NCBI RefSeq assembly: GCF_900129975.1
Contig: NZ_FSRG01000008.1
Span: forward strand, 1-64,000
DNA from: Halodesulfovibrio marinisediminis DSM 17456
Lineage (GTDB): Bacteria; Desulfobacterota; Desulfovibrionia; Desulfovibrionales; Desulfovibrionaceae
Length of the DNA: 64,000 nucleotides
Reading direction: 5' to 3'
The position numbers and the translations under genes are program-made. Under the pieces are notes generated by a model that made no database searches, was not told where the DNA came from, and saw nothing but the letters and a program-made list of their open reading frames with translations. This document shows, one piece after another, positions 63,204 to 64,000 of this stretch (its first letter is position 1; each line of letters starts with the position of its first letter).

Positions 63204-64000
63204 ATGAAAATGAATCTTAAAGCACAGTTCCTAATTCCAACACTGCTGATTATTATTGTTGGAATGGGGACAGCGTCTTTTTTATCTTTTAGAGCAGCAG
63301 AATCTAGCCTAAAAGAGACCATGTTACAACAATCTGACCAAATAGCAAAAGGTCTACAAAACCAAATCACAGCATGGGTTAAAGACATTAATCAAGATCT
63401 TTCAATGATTGCAAGTAACGATGCTGTTCAAAAAAGTCTACTCAGTGAAGGTTTAAATTATTCTGCAAGTGTCCGTGCTACAGCTATGCTTCAGAATATG
63501 AAAAAAGAGTATTCATACTATGAAGGTGTCGGCATAATAAATAAGGAAGGCATTGCCACCGCATATTCCGACACGACCATGGTCGGAAAACTTAATATCA
63601 GCACTCGTGGTTACTTTAAAAAGGTTATGCAAGGTACCCCTGCCATCTCCGATGCCATTAAAAGTAAGGTTACAGGTAAACCAGTATTTGTATCTGCAAC
63701 ACCAATTATGAATAATGGAAATGCCATTGGTGCTATTATTGGTGTAGTAAATTTAAGCTCATTCTCTAAAAGCTACATTAGTCCAATCAAGATGGGAAAA
63801 ACCGGATATGCCTTTCTTTTGGCAAAATCTGGTTACCTTTGCGCACACCCAGATGCTTCCTTAATCCTTAAAACAAAACTCACTGATTTTGACTGGGGAA
63901 AAAAGGTTGCTTCTATGGATACTGGCGTCGTGACCTATGAATGGCGTGGAACAAAAAAAATTGTTACCTTCCGCAAAGAACCTATCACTGGCTGGCGCAT
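63204..64000 (+). CDS. Methyl-accepting chemotaxis protein, N-terminal part (cut by window end)
   Basis: The open frame continues past the right edge. The ATG follows GGGAGGGA. The first 265 codons encode a signal-anchor helix (about 7-30) and a periplasmic dCache-like sensor (about 35-265) with GVGIINKEG, the STRGYFKKVM ligand-pocket segment, KPVFVSATPI, IGVVNLSSF, and KTGYAFLLAKSGYLCAHPD. HAMP and signalling domains are expected beyond the window. The ligand is unknown; dCache receptors often bind amino acids or organic acids. Confidence 0.85.
   Translation, partial: MKMNLKAQFLIPTLLIIIVGMGTASFLSFRAAESSLKETMLQQSDQIAKGLQNQITAWVKDINQDLSMIASNDAVQKSLLSEGLNYSASVRATAMLQNMKKEYSYYEGVGIINKEGIATAYSDTTMVGKLNISTRGYFKKVMQGTPAISDAIKSKVTGKPVFVSATPIMNNGNAIGAIIGVVNLSSFSKSYISPIKMGKTGYAFLLAKSGYLCAHPDASLILKTKLTDFDWGKKVASMDTGVVTYEWRGTKKIVTFRKEPITGWR

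Overview
The window reads as chromosomal DNA of a marine sulfate-reducing deltaproteobacterium of the Desulfovibrionaceae, closest in feel to Halodesulfovibrio/Desulfovibrio. This is inferred from the gene content: split-Soret cytochrome c, a Wolinella-type FrdCAB next to a two-subunit fumarase, NfnAB, HypDE, a stand-alone IMP cyclohydrolase, and the moderate (mid-40s %) GC. No phage, insertion sequence, CRISPR array or tRNA gene was seen. The left edge cuts the 5' end of a 16S rRNA gene (minus strand), and the right edge cuts a methyl-accepting chemotaxis protein gene.

Layout. 1-560: 16S start, boxA-like leader and two tandem rRNA promoters. 561-2009: a lone trpB behind a complete trp attenuator, with a 19-residue leader peptide carrying four Trp codons. 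2034-4969: waaA, ddl and an HD phosphohydrolase (minus). 5088-7298: hypDE. 7.3-10.1 kb: ung and ftsY, bracketed by two families of dispersed intergenic repeats that recur together at 51.2-51.6 kb. 10.4-14.1 kb: an orphan PAS histidine kinase, then 1.4 kb of largely non-coding DNA ending in a sigma-54 promoter followed 70 bases on by an intrinsic terminator (candidate small RNA). 14.1-16.4 kb: hflX and the IMP cyclohydrolase.

16.8-29.4 kb is one long plus-strand flagellar/chemotaxis array: fliR-flhB-flhA-flhF-flhG-fliA-cheY-fliL, then three poorly known genes, then dus, ispH and cheV. 29.5-35.5 kb holds tatD, a degenerate receiver protein, a GNAT acetyltransferase, a DksA-type zinc finger protein, a phosphotransferase overlapping an ABC ATPase gene, and sfsA. 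35.8-43.1 kb: aspC, pgi, a sensor kinase/NtrC-type regulator pair, a HAD phosphatase and split-Soret cytochrome c. 43.2-47.8 kb (minus): mutM, a ChaN-PDZ lipoprotein, paaK and trmI. 48.0-51.1 kb: radical SAM protein, rng and queH. 51.6-54.2 kb (minus): cstA and a LysR regulator.

54.2-55.2 kb has no credible gene but carries several RNA-like structures, including a roughly 256-base element closed by a perfect 15-bp inverted repeat with at least three internal helices. 55.3-60.0 kb: frdCAB plus fumarase alpha/beta, a fumarate/succinate/malate module. 60.7-63.0 kb: nfnAB, the electron-bifurcating ferredoxin:NADP transhydrogenase. Together the genes describe an anaerobic, motile, menaquinone-respiring organism with hydrogenase maturation and fumarate metabolism. 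The best candidates for something undescribed are the structured 54.67-54.93 kb element, the sigma-54 small RNA at 13.9 kb, and the phosphotransferase/ABC ATPase pair.
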